From: Microvirga brassicacearum
GTDB taxonomy: Bacteria; Pseudomonadota; Alphaproteobacteria; Rhizobiales; Beijerinckiaceae
Length of the DNA: 64,000 bases
NCBI RefSeq assembly: GCF_008757455.1
Contig: NZ_VCMV01000002.1
Coordinates: 1 to 64,000, forward strand
Direction: 5' to 3'
Position 1 is the stretch's first letter. Each line of letters begins with the position of its first letter. A program made the position numbers and the translations under genes. The notes beneath the pieces were generated by a model. It saw only the letters and a list, made by a program, of their open reading frames with translations. It had not been told where the DNA came from and did not search any database. This document shows positions 55,092 to 63,242 of this stretch, in pieces.

Positions 55092-55906
55092 CCGGTGCGG
55101 TCATCATCACCGTGGCGCCCAACGGCGCCCGTCGCCTCAAGCGCGACCATCCGCGGATCCCGCTGACGATGGCGGAGATCGGTCGAGATGCGGCGCAATG
55201 CGTCGAAGCGGGCGCTGCGATGATCCATGTTCATGTGCGTGACGCCGAGGGTGCTCATATCCTCGACGCGGATGCATACCGCGATTCCACGCGCGAAATC
55301 CGCGCTCAGGTGGGTGCTGCGCCCATCGTTCAGATCACCACGGAATCCGTGGGACGATACGCTCCGCGGCAGCAGATGGAAGTCGTCGAGCAGGTGCGGC
55401 CGGAAGCGGTTTCGATCGCTTTGCGGGAGCTGATGCCTGAACCGGGTGCCGAGCGGGAGGGGAGCGCGTTCCTGCACCGCCTCGCAGGCGGCGAATGCCT
55501 CGTGCAGCACATCCTCTACGATTCCGGCGACGTGATGCGTTTTCAGGATCTGGTTGCCGAGGGGGCCATTCCGCCGAGCCATGCGAGCGTTCTCTTCGTC
55601 CTGGGTCGCTATACCGCCGGACAGCAATCGGATCCTCGCGACCTCCTGCCTTTCCTTGATGCTTGGCGCCTGGATCTGCCGTGGATTACCTGCGCCTTCG
55701 GGAAGCGTGAGGCCGCTTGTGTGATTTCGGCTGCCGCGATGGGCGGGCACGCCCGGGTCGGCTTTGAAAACAATCTTCATATGCCGGATGGCGAGATGGC
55801 GCCGGATAACGCCGCCTTGGTGAGATGTGTCGTGGTCGGAACGTCAGCGATCGGATTGCGCCCGGCTTCGCCGGACGAGGCGCGTCAGGTCTTGAGCAAG
55901 CCGTGA
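55088..55906 (+). CDS. Beta-keto acid cleavage enzyme (BKACE, DUF849)
   Basis: 272 residues, TIM-barrel Zn enzyme related to 3-keto-5-aminohexanoate cleavage enzyme. Zn ligands His47 and His49 (MIHVHVRD) and Glu227 (RVGFENNL) are present. These enzymes take a beta-keto acid and acetyl-CoA to acetoacetate and a shortened acyl-CoA. It closes the 16-gene operon, translationally coupled to the dehydrogenase that would form the beta-keto acid. Substrate is not predictable from sequence. Confidence 0.9.
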   Translation: MTGAVIITVAPNGARRLKRDHPRIPLTMAEIGRDAAQCVEAGAAMIHVHVRDAEGAHILDADAYRDSTREIRAQVGAAPIVQITTESVGRYAPRQQMEVVEQVRPEAVSIALRELMPEPGAEREGSAFLHRLAGGECLVQHILYDSGDVMRFQDLVAEGAIPPSHASVLFVLGRYTAGQQSDPRDLLPFLDAWRLDLPWITCAFGKREAACVISAAAMGGHARVGFENNLHMPDGEMAPDNAALVRCVVVGTSAIGLRPASPDEARQVLSKP

Positions 55907-55955
55907 TTTTCGCCACCGACTGGCGGCCGACAGCCTCGGAGGGCGGTACAGATAA

Positions 55956-55976
55956 CGGGGCGGCGCGGCCGCCCCG
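55956..55976. terminator. Bidirectional GC hairpin
   Basis: Perfect 9-bp stem CGGGGCGGC / GCCGCCCCG with a 3-base loop, 50 bases after the BKACE stop and 13 bases from the stop of the converging membrane-protein gene. Probably the end of the 16-gene operon. No T-tract. Confidence 0.55.
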
Positions 55977-55988
55977 CGGTTGCGTGGC

Positions 55989-56399
55989 TCACTCCGCGGG
56001 CGTCATCCGGGCGGCTGGTCCCGCGGCCACGGACGCGCCGGGGCGGAAGACGAAATAGGCGAAGAGAAGCATCGCGCCGAGCACGATGAGCGATGCGACG
56101 GCGGCAATCGGGTCCGCGGCGGTGTAGCCGAGATGGATCGCCGCAACCGCTATTGTCAGAACCACGGTGCCGATTGACCATAGGCTGACCTGGATCAACG
56201 CAAGCCGGCTCGTGTCGAGCCTTGGGCGACGCTCATAATAGATCCCGAACAGGAACAGCGACACCCACCCGAGCAAGTTCAGATGAGCGTGGGCCGGCAT
56301 GATGGAGTGGTCCTGGGACGCGGCCATGCCGATACCCATCGCCATGCCGACGATAACGAAGAGAACGGCGAGCCCGAAGCTGAGTGATGACGCAGTCAT
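55989..56399 (-). CDS. Small membrane protein with heme-copper-oxidase-like motif
   Basis: 136 residues with four hydrophobic helices. HSIMPAHAHLNLLGWVSLFLFGIYY resembles the first heme-ligand helix of heme-copper oxidase subunit I (AHAHxNLLGW), but the protein is far too short to be an oxidase. Similar short proteins occur in alphaproteobacteria without known function. Monocistronic; divergent from kynA. Confidence 0.7.
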   Translation of the reverse strand: MTASSLSFGLAVLFVIVGMAMGIGMAASQDHSIMPAHAHLNLLGWVSLFLFGIYYERRPRLDTSRLALIQVSLWSIGTVVLTIAVAAIHLGYTAADPIAAVASLIVLGAMLLFAYFVFRPGASVAAGPAARMTPAE

Positions 56400-56728
56400 A
56401 TGGAAGTTCCCCTGGTTGTTTTTGATGGGCCGACAAGCAGGCGACTTTTACCGCTTTCGTGTTGGTTTGTCTTTTCGATGTCGAGACCACCAAGGCCTAA
56501 TCCGAAGGTGGTTTCACCCGAGCCGCTTGCAGACGCGGCTCGAGTGCCGACGCGATGGGAGAAGGCACGGCTGTCTCGTGCTATGATTTCTCCTATGGCC
56601 GGTCTCAGCCGATCCGTAAGGCAGCTTTGCCGACCGACACGTGCTCATCTGGCCTGCAGATCCGCGCGCGCGGCGGGTCTCGGAGGCTCGACCCTCGCAG
56701 CCCGTGAACCGTGAAGGGAGGCAATGAT
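56400..56728. promoter_or_regulatory. Divergent control region upstream of kynA
   Basis: About 330 bases. It has an extended -10 TGCTATGAT at 56579-56587 for the plus strand, though the -35 position is poor, and an 8-bp dyad CGAGCCGC / GCGGCTCG at 56519-56542 upstream of it that could be an operator. ACCACC / GGTGGT also forms a loose dyad near 56486-56511. No gene is supported. Confidence 0.4.
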
Positions 56729-57553
56729 ATGTCGGCAGAAAACGACGGAATCCACACCGACTTCTCCGAGGGAATGAGCTACGGCGAATATCTTCGTCTG
56801 GATACGCTGCTTTCGGCACAGGCCCCTTTGTCGGGCGAGCATGACGAACTGCTCTTCATCGTCATCCATCAGGTGATGGAGCTTTGGCTCAAGCTCCTGA
56901 ACCGGGAGCTCGACAAGGCGCTGGGACATGTGCGGGCCGATCAATTGCAGCCGGCGTTCAAGTGCCTGGCCCGCATCAATCGGATTCAAGAGCAATTGAT
57001 CCAGGCATGGACGGTGCTCTCGACAATGACGCCGTCCGATTATCTCCGGTTCAGACCGTCCCTCGGCCGCTCCTCGGGCTTTCAATCCTGGCAATACCGG
57101 CTCGTTGAATTCAAGCTGGGGGCCAAGGACGCGGCAAAGATTGCGCCGCACCGGCACCGCAGCGAGATCACCGATCAGTTGGAAGCGGCTTACCGGGCAC
57201 CCAGCCTTTACGACGAGTCGCTGCGCCTGCTGGCTGCGCGGGGATACCAAATCCCACGGGCTATCCTCGACCGTGATGTCACAAGCCCGTATGTCGCGGA
57301 TCCGAGTGTCGAGGCGGCCTGGGAGGAGATCTACCGGCATTCGGACGAGCATTTCGATCTCTACGAGCTCGCCGAGGAACTCGTCGACCTCGAGGATGCC
57401 TTCCAGCAATGGCGGTTCAGACACATGAAAACCGTCGAGCGCATCATCGGAATGCGGCGCGGCACAGGCGGCAGCTCGGGCGTCGCGTATCTTCGTGGCG
57501 CGCTCGAGCAGTCTTTCTTCCCGGAACTCTGGTCGGTCCGGACCAAGCTTTAA
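56729..57553 (+). CDS. kynA: Tryptophan 2,3-dioxygenase
   Basis: 274-residue heme enzyme opening the indole ring of tryptophan to N-formylkynurenine. MSYGEYLRLDTLLSAQ, the active-site His47 (FIVIHQVMELWLK), and the proximal heme His232 (RFRHMKTVERIIG) are all present, as is GTGGSSG near the C-terminus. ATG 56729 with GGGAGG upstream is preferred to ATG 56711. It lies 14 bases before a kynureninase-like gene. No kynurenine formamidase gene is in the window. Confidence 0.94.
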   Translation: MSAENDGIHTDFSEGMSYGEYLRLDTLLSAQAPLSGEHDELLFIVIHQVMELWLKLLNRELDKALGHVRADQLQPAFKCLARINRIQEQLIQAWTVLSTMTPSDYLRFRPSLGRSSGFQSWQYRLVEFKLGAKDAAKIAPHRHRSEITDQLEAAYRAPSLYDESLRLLAARGYQIPRAILDRDVTSPYVADPSVEAAWEEIYRHSDEHFDLYELAEELVDLEDAFQQWRFRHMKTVERIIGMRRGTGGSSGVAYLRGALEQSFFPELWSVRTKL

Positions 57554-57567
57554 CGGGACGAAATGCG

Positions 57568-58743
57568 ATGCTTGATCTGCGCTCCCATTTTTCAAGGTTT
57601 CTGAACGCCGAACCGGGGCGTCTCCACTTTGCGGCGCACAGTCATCATCCCTGGCCGGATGTGACGCGGGACGCACATCTGCGGGCTTGGGATGACGCTG
57701 CCAGTCTCATCGACGGCAAATGGGAGTACATCCTTGGTCCCGTCCTGCAGGAGTTTCGGACACATGTCGCGCGACAGCTCAACCTTCCTGATCCGAAGAC
57801 GATCGCCGTCGCGCCCAATACACACGAATTCGTCAAGCGCATTCTCTCGTGTTTTCCGGCGCAGCGATCGGTCCGCGTTCTGACCACGGACAGCGAGTTT
57901 CACTCCTTCAGCCGCCAGATTGCGCGCCTTGAAGAAGAGGGTCTCGTGATGGTCACGCGCGTGCCCGTCGAGCCGTTCGCAAGTTTTGAAGATCGCTTCC
58001 TTTCAGCCGCGCAGGCCGGCCACGATCTGGTCTTCGCCAGCCAGGTCTTCTTCAATTCCGGCTTTGCCATGGATATTGAAAGGCTGACGGAAACATCCGC
58101 GGATGCGATGATCGTCATCGACGGGTACCACGGGTTTATGGCGCGGCCGACGGATCTAAACGCCCTGTCCGATCGTGTGTTTTACCTCGCTGGCGGCTAT
58201 AAATATGCCATGTCGGGCGAGGGCGCCTGCTTCATGCATTGCCCACCCGACTGGGGGCCGCGGCCGAGGGATACCGGCTGGTATGCCGCCTTCGGTGATC
58301 TATCAAACACGCAAAAGGACCAGGTTGGCTACAGCGGCGATGGCTGGAGATTCATGGGATCGACCTTCGATCCCTCCGGGCTCTATCGGTTCAACGCTGT
58401 CATGCGGTGGCTCGCCGAGAAGGAAATCGCCGTTGAGGCGATCCACGACCATGCCCGGTCGTTGCAACGGCATTTCCTCCAGCTTGTCGCTGGGCGCTCC
58501 GGTTTTGAGCCCGAGACCACCAAACTGCCTCCCGAAGCGCTACGCGGCAACTTCCTGAGCTTCGAGCGGCCGGACGCTCGGGAAATTCACCAACTCCTGA
58601 CGGAGCAACAGGTCGTTACGGACACAAGAGGCAACCGCCTCCGGTTCGGGTTCGGCATTTACCACACGCTCGAGGAAGCGGCCGAACTCGCCCGGCGCCT
58701 CTACCCATCCGGAGGCCGAGCCTTCCTGTCGCCGCGTGAATGA
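57568..58743 (+). CDS. kynU: Kynureninase-like PLP enzyme (aminotransferase class V)
   Basis: 391 residues. PLP Lys212 in AGGYKYAMSGEGACF, the cofactor Asp in VIDGYHGF, and C-terminal LRFGFGIYHTLEEAAEL. The operon with kynA and the GYKY-type PLP motif point to kynureninase, which cleaves kynurenine to anthranilate and alanine. It is somewhat shorter than the usual about 410 residues and diverges from the classic motif, so a related hydrolase is possible. A hairpin overlaps its stop. Confidence 0.75.
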   Translation: MLDLRSHFSRFLNAEPGRLHFAAHSHHPWPDVTRDAHLRAWDDAASLIDGKWEYILGPVLQEFRTHVARQLNLPDPKTIAVAPNTHEFVKRILSCFPAQRSVRVLTTDSEFHSFSRQIARLEEEGLVMVTRVPVEPFASFEDRFLSAAQAGHDLVFASQVFFNSGFAMDIERLTETSADAMIVIDGYHGFMARPTDLNALSDRVFYLAGGYKYAMSGEGACFMHCPPDWGPRPRDTGWYAAFGDLSNTQKDQVGYSGDGWRFMGSTFDPSGLYRFNAVMRWLAEKEIAVEAIHDHARSLQRHFLQLVAGRSGFEPETTKLPPEALRGNFLSFERPDAREIHQLLTEQQVVTDTRGNRLRFGFGIYHTLEEAAELARRLYPSGGRAFLSPRE

Positions 58744-58760
58744 ACGCCAACCGTTCATTC
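58738..58760. terminator. Hairpin at the kynU stop, also behind tRNA-Gln
   Basis: Perfect 9-bp stem GAATGAACG / CGTTCATTC with a 5-base loop, containing the TGA of kynU. It also lies about 45 bases beyond the 3' end of the minus-strand tRNA gene, so it may end both. No T-tract. Confidence 0.5.
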
Positions 58761-58804
58761 GACCGGAGCCCGATGTGCGGAGGGAAAAGTGTAATAATTT
58801 CAAA

Positions 58805-58878
58805 TGGCTGGGGGACAAGGACTCGAACCTTGACTAGCGGAGTCAGAGTCCGCTGTTCTACCATTAAACTATCCCCCA
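58805..58878 (-). tRNA. tRNA-Gln (CTG)
   Basis: The minus strand folds as a 74-base tRNA: acceptor TGGGGGA/TCCCCCA, D-arm with AATGGTAGA, anticodon stem GCGGA/TCCGC around loop CTCTGAC giving anticodon CTG, and T-arm with GGTTCGAGTCC. Discriminator G and an encoded CCA are present. It lies opposite to and about 60 bases from kynU. No integrase or duplicated 3' end is nearby, so it shows no sign of use as an attachment site. Confidence 0.95.
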
Positions 58879-59125
58879 CCGGGTCTGTCGCGAAGGCTTC
58901 GACTGGCCCGAAGAATGCTCGATTCGGGCAGTGAAGGACGGCGCAGTCCGTGGATGGCGGTCAGATAGGGGGTTTTTGGATCGCGGTCAACCGTTCCGGG
59001 GCGAGGCGCCGGTCAAATCGCGACAGCTTCGTCCCTCCGGCGGGTTCATTGATTGTTCAACTTAATCGGGTCAACATCCCTCATGAGAAGCCGGGCTGGA
59101 TTCGGCCAGGCAGGAGATCGAGATC

Positions 59126-59506
59126 ATGAGTTTAGGTCGATGGGTTCTCGGTGCCGTGGCCGGTGCCGTTTTGGGCGCAGCTGGCGCCCAGGCGGCGCCC
59201 TTGCCGCTCGTGCCGATGGACGGCCAACGCTCCGTGCAGACGGTGCAGTTCTTTTTTGATGACGAGCCGCCGCCGGTCTACTACGACCCGCCGCCGCGGC
59301 CATACTATCGCGACTATTATCCGCCGCCGCGGCGCGATTATTACCCGCCGCCGCCTCGCGCCTATTACGCGCCGCCCCCCGGCCGCTACGCGCCCCCGCC
59401 GCGTTACGCCCAGCCGCGCCAGCCGCCGCGCAACAACCAGGTCGCTCCGCAGCAGCTTTATACCAAGGGCCAGGTCCGCGCCTGGAACCGGGCCAACGGT
59501 TTCTGA
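59126..59506 (+). CDS. Proline/tyrosine-rich exported protein
   Basis: 126 residues. Signal peptide (VLGAVAGAVLGAAGAQA) followed by a low-complexity region, about residues 48-95, built of PPP-R-x-Y-Y units (PPPRPYYRDYYPPPRRDYY), then a conserved-looking tail QLYTKGQVRAWNRANGF. The coding repeats are imperfect. Likely periplasmic or cell-surface; similar short P/Y-rich proteins in the order are uncharacterised. AGGAGATC precedes the ATG. Confidence 0.75.
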   Translation: MSLGRWVLGAVAGAVLGAAGAQAAPLPLVPMDGQRSVQTVQFFFDDEPPPVYYDPPPRPYYRDYYPPPRRDYYPPPPRAYYAPPPGRYAPPPRYAQPRQPPRNNQVAPQQLYTKGQVRAWNRANGF

Positions 59507-59525
59507 GGCTGGCGCTACGCCGTGC

Positions 59526-60086
59526 CTAGTCGTCGAGAGCGCCGCCTTCGGGCGGCGTTTCCATCTTGATTTCGGCCCTCAGCGCGGCCTCCTCCTCGGC
59601 GTCATAGGCATCGGAGGCCATCCGTTCGTAGCGATCGAGCGCCCCTTGCAGGATGTAGGCGGCGGCCATCTTGTCGACCGCTTCGGCCCGCTTGGCCCGG
59701 GATGCGTCCGCGTCGAGCAGCGTGCGCGTCACCGCGACGGTGGAAAGGCGCTCGTCCCAGAATATGACCGGCAGGGGGATTAGGGGATTGAGGTTGCGCA
59801 CGAAGGCCCGCGTCGCCTGCGAGCGTGGTCCCTCGGTTCCGTCCATGTTCAACGGCAGGCCGACCACGAGGCCGCCCACGTCGTAGCGCTTGACCAGAAC
59901 CTTGATCTGCTCGACGTCGGGGGTGAACTTGACGCGCCGGATGGTCTCAAGCGGGGTGGCGATCCGCCGTTCGACATCCGACAGCGCGAGCCCGATTGTC
60001 TTCGTGCCCAGATCGATCCCCATGAGGCGGGCGCGGGGCGCAAGACCCTCGATGAAGGCGGCCAATTCCGTATCGTTGACGTTCAC
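59526..60086 (-). CDS. ruvX: Putative pre-16S rRNA nuclease RuvX (YqgF)
   Basis: 186 residues, RNase-H-like fold. Catalytic acids Asp25 ([11 protein letters not shown]), Glu in [10 protein letters not shown] and Asp in [10 protein letters not shown]. In E. coli it matures the 5' end of 16S rRNA. A C-terminal extension of about 25 acidic residues ([18 protein letters not shown]) is longer than in E. coli but common in the order. Divergent from the UPF0173 gene by 94 bases. Confidence 0.93.
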   Translation of the reverse strand: MNVNDTELAAFIEGLAPRARLMGIDLGTKTIGLALSDVERRIATPLETIRRVKFTPDVEQIKVLVKRYDVGGLVVGLPLNMDGTEGPRSQATRAFVRNLNPLIPLPVIFWDERLSTVAVTRTLLDADASRAKRAEAVDKMAAAYILQGALDRYERMASDAYDAEEEAALRAEIKMETPPEGGALDD

Positions 60087-60180
60087 CGATTTTCCTTCGC
60101 GTGATCTTTGAGATGCGGGTGGTTATAGCCAATTTCGGTTCGATGCCCTAGCTCAACGGCGACAGCACAGCGAGGACGCC

Positions 60181-60876
60181 ATGAAGATCACCTGGTTCGG
60201 ACATTCCGCGTTCCGGCTCGATTTTGCCGACAAGGTCGTGTTGATCGATCCGTTTTTCACCGGCAATCCGGCTTTCGAGGGCAGTGTCGAAAAAGCGGCC
60301 GAGGGCGTCACGCACATCCTTATCACCCACGGGCATGGCGATCATGTGGGCGATTCCCTCAACATCGCGAGGGCAACCGGCGCAACGATCGTCGCCAATG
60401 CGGATCTTGCCGGCTGGCTCGGTTCACAGGGTCTCACGGTCGATCCGATGAATACCGGCGGCACGACGGATCAGGGCGGCTTTACCGTGACGCTGGTGCG
60501 GGCCGATCATTCGGCCGCGCTGGTGGAAATGGGCGCCAACGCCCCCGTGGGCAGCGCCAACGGCGTAATCGTCAAGGCGCCGGGGGAGCCGACGGTCTAT
60601 CACATGGGCGATACCGATATTTTCGGCGATATGGGGCTGATTGCCGAGATCCACCAGCCAGACGTGGTAATCGTGCCGATCGGAGACCGGTTCACCATGG
60701 GCCCGGAGGTCGCGGCGCTCGCAGTCCGGCGCTACTTCAAGGTCAAAGCCGCGATCCCGTGCCATTACGGGTCGTATTCCGTGCTCGAACCCAATGCGGA
60801 CAGGTTCGTGGCGGCGCTTGACGGCAGCGGGATCCAGGTCGTCGTGCCGCACAAGACCGTCGGCCTGCGCATCTGA
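60181..60876 (+). CDS. UPF0173 metallo-beta-lactamase-fold hydrolase
   Basis: 231 residues. [15 protein letters not shown], the metal motif [10 protein letters not shown] (HxHxDH), and further ligands in [18 protein letters not shown] and PCHYGSY identify the UPF0173 family. Cytoplasmic di-metal hydrolase of unknown substrate. The gene order with ruvX and gatCA is conserved in this group of bacteria. Confidence 0.92.
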   Translation: MKITWFGHSAFRLDFADKVVLIDPFFTGNPAFEGSVEKAAEGVTHILITHGHGDHVGDSLNIARATGATIVANADLAGWLGSQGLTVDPMNTGGTTDQGGFTVTLVRADHSAALVEMGANAPVGSANGVIVKAPGEPTVYHMGDTDIFGDMGLIAEIHQPDVVIVPIGDRFTMGPEVAALAVRRYFKVKAAIPCHYGSYSVLEPNADRFVAALDGSGIQVVVPHKTVGLRI

Positions 60877-60940
60877 CATTGCGGCTGGTGGGGGCTGGGT
60901 GCTATAGCCCGCGCAACATTCAAGAAGGGTTTGGCGATCC

Positions 60941-61228
60941 ATGTCGGTCGATCAGAAAACGGTTCGGCGCATCGCGCATCTGGCGCGTATCGCGGTGACG
61001 GATGACGAGGTCCCGCATCTGCAGGGCGAACTCAACGCGATCCTGTCCTTCGTCGAGCAGCTCAACGAGGTTGATGTGGAGGGCGTGGAGCCGATGACGT
61101 CCGTCACGCCGATGGTCATGCGCAAACGGCAGGATGGCGTCACGGACGGCTTCTGCCCTGAGAAAATCCTCCTCAATGCGCCGGCCACCGAGGACAATTT
61201 CTTCCTCGTGCCCAAGGTCGTGGAATAA
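60941..61228 (+). CDS. gatC: Asp/Glu-tRNA amidotransferase subunit C
   Basis: 95 residues. The GatC pattern [46 protein letters not shown] (in outline) and the C-terminal [17 protein letters not shown] are complete. It tethers GatA and GatB of the complex that amidates mischarged Glu-tRNA-Gln or Asp-tRNA-Asn. GAAGGG precedes the ATG. GatB is not in the window. Confidence 0.95.
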   Translation: MSVDQKTVRRIAHLARIAVTDDEVPHLQGELNAILSFVEQLNEVDVEGVEPMTSVTPMVMRKRQDGVTDGFCPEKILLNAPATEDNFFLVPKVVE

Positions 61229-61334
61229 GACACAGCCGTGATGCCGGCCGCCGAAATGCCGGATCGCGCCACCAATGAACTCTCAGCACCATCCCGGGTG
61301 CTCGCGGCACCCGAGATGACGAGGACCGAACGTC

Positions 61335-62855
61335 GTGACCGAACTCACCCATCTGACCCTCGCCGAGGCCCGTGACGGGCTGAAGGCGAGGCGCTTCTCC
61401 GCCACCGAACTGGCGAAGGCCCATATCGCCGCCGTCGAGAAGGCGAGGGCGCTCAACGCCTATGTGCTGGAGACGCCCGAGAAGGCCCTCGCCATGGCGG
61501 CGGCATCGGATGAAAAGATTGGCCGGGGAGAGGGTGGGGCGCTCGAGGGCATTCCGCTCGGCATCAAGGACTTGTTCTGCACCGAAGGCGTGGTCTCGAC
61601 CGCCGGCTCGAACATTCTCAAGACCTTCAATCCGCCTTACGAATCCACCGTTACCCGCAACCTGTGGAACGACGGCGCGGTGATGCTCGGCAAGCTCAAC
61701 ATGGACGAATTCGCCATGGGCTCGTCGAACGAGACGAGCGCGTTTGGTCCCGTGGTGTCCCCCTGGCGGCGCGAAGGCTCGAATGTGGGCGCCGGCGGTG
61801 CGGGCATGATCGAGGGCACGCATCTGGTGCCGGGCGGTTCTTCCGGGGGCTCCGCATCGGCGGTCGCGGCGCATCTTTGCCTGGGCGCCACGGCGACCGA
61901 TACCGGCGGCTCGATCCGTCAGCCGGCCGCCTTCACCGGCACGGTGGGCATCAAGCCGACCTACGGACGCTGCTCGCGCTGGGGCACGGTGGCGTTTGCG
62001 TCTTCGCTCGATCAGGCCGGTCCGATTACGCGCACGGTGCGGGATTCCGCCATCATGCTGCGCTCTATGGCGGGATTGGATCCGAAGGACACCACCTGTT
62101 CGGATCTCCCGGTGCCCGATTTCGAGGCCGCGGTCTCACGCGGCGTGAAGGGTCTGAAAATCGGCATCCCGAAGGAATATCGGGTCGACGGCATGTCGCC
62201 GGAGATCGAGAAATTGTGGGCGCAAGGCACGGAATGGCTTCGCGCCGCCGGGGCCGAGATCGTCGAGGTCTCGCTGCCGCACACGAAATACGCGCTGCCG
62301 GCCTATTACATCGTCGCCCCGGCGGAAGCCTCGTCCAATCTTGCCCGCTACGACGGTGTCCGCTACGGCGTCCGTGTACCGGGCCGGGATATCGCCGAAA
62401 TGTACGAGAACACCCGCGCTCAGGGGTTCGGGCGCGAGGTCAAGCGCCGGATCATGATCGGCACCTATGTGCTGTCGGCCGGCTATTATGACGCCTATTA
62501 TGTGCGGGCTCAGAAAATCCGCACGCTCATCAAACAGGATTTCGAGACCGTCTATGCGCAGGGCGTCCACGCGATCCTGACGCCGGCCACCCCGTCGGCC
62601 GCCTTCGGCATCGGCGAGAAGGGCGCGGCCGATCCGGTCGAGATGTATCTGAACGACATCTTCACCGTCACCGTGAACATGGCTGGCCTTCCCGGCATCG
62701 CGGTGCCGGCCGGGCTCGACTCCCAGGGATTGCCGCTCGGGCTGCAGCTCATCGGCCGGGCCTTCGACGAGGAAACGCTTTTTGCCGCCGGGCAGGTGAT
62801 CGAGGACGCGGCCGGGCGCATCAAGCTGCCTGAGCCCTGGTGGGCGGGGGCATGA
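61335..62855 (+). CDS. gatA: Asp/Glu-tRNA amidotransferase subunit A
   Basis: 506-residue amidase-signature enzyme that hydrolyses glutamine and channels ammonia to GatB. Catalytic Lys78 ([10 protein letters not shown]), Ser pair 169-170 ([11 protein letters not shown]) and nucleophile Ser193 ([11 protein letters not shown]). GTG start. Length and all segments are normal. It is 106 bases after gatC and its stop overlaps the next start. Confidence 0.95.
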   Translation: MTELTHLTLAEARDGLKARRFSATELAKAHIAAVEKARALNAYVLETPEKALAMAAASDEKIGRGEGGALEGIPLGIKDLFCTEGVVSTAGSNILKTFNPPYESTVTRNLWNDGAVMLGKLNMDEFAMGSSNETSAFGPVVSPWRREGSNVGAGGAGMIEGTHLVPGGSSGGSASAVAAHLCLGATATDTGGSIRQPAAFTGTVGIKPTYGRCSRWGTVAFASSLDQAGPITRTVRDSAIMLRSMAGLDPKDTTCSDLPVPDFEAAVSRGVKGLKIGIPKEYRVDGMSPEIEKLWAQGTEWLRAAGAEIVEVSLPHTKYALPAYYIVAPAEASSNLARYDGVRYGVRVPGRDIAEMYENTRAQGFGREVKRRIMIGTYVLSAGYYDAYYVRAQKIRTLIKQDFETVYAQGVHAILTPATPSAAFGIGEKGAADPVEMYLNDIFTVTVNMAGLPGIAVPAGLDSQGLPLGLQLIGRAFDEETLFAAGQVIEDAAGRIKLPEPWWAGA

Positions 62856-63145
62856 CGCCTCCGGTCATTCCCGTCTCTATCTGGCTGCTCGCTGCCTTCG
62901 ACCCCGTTCTCATCGCCATTGCGGTCATCCTGGGGTGGAAGGCGGATCAGTTCGGAAAAGTCTTCATTGCGGCGATTGCCGCTCTAGGCGGCTCGGTTCT
63001 GGTCTCCTGGGCGATCACGGCGGTTGGGCTGCCTTGGATGGCCCCCGTCGGCGGCACCAATCCTACCTTGCTTCCGGTCAGAACCGTGGCGGCCCTGGTC
63101 TGGGCCACCGTTGCCTATCTCGGGCGACGTCTTTCGCGCGCCTGA
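62852..63145 (+). CDS. Small membrane protein downstream of gatA
   Basis: 97 residues with three hydrophobic helices ([59 protein letters not shown]). Starts on ATGA shared with the gatA stop, so it is translated with gatA. Similar short proteins follow gatA in related genomes; no function is known. Confidence 0.75.
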   Translation: MTPPVIPVSIWLLAAFDPVLIAIAVILGWKADQFGKVFIAAIAALGGSVLVSWAITAVGLPWMAPVGGTNPTLLPVRTVAALVWATVAYLGRRLSRA

Positions 63146-63242
63146 GACCGTGAGGCAATCGCGATAGTTCGGCCACTGCCGAAGCATCCCGGTTCCGGAT
63201 TCGTTTAAACCTGTCGCGTTCCAACCAGACAGGTAATCAAGC

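Noticed and set aside
58805..58878. tRNA-Gln as an integration site for a mobile element
   Set aside because: No integrase, no repeat of the tRNA 3' end and ordinary genes on both sides.
59270..59440. Repeated CCGCCGCC-type DNA that might look like a repeat array
   Set aside because: It is in frame and codes for PPP-R-Y-Y units of an exported protein; unit lengths are irregular, with no spacers, so it is not CRISPR or a satellite.
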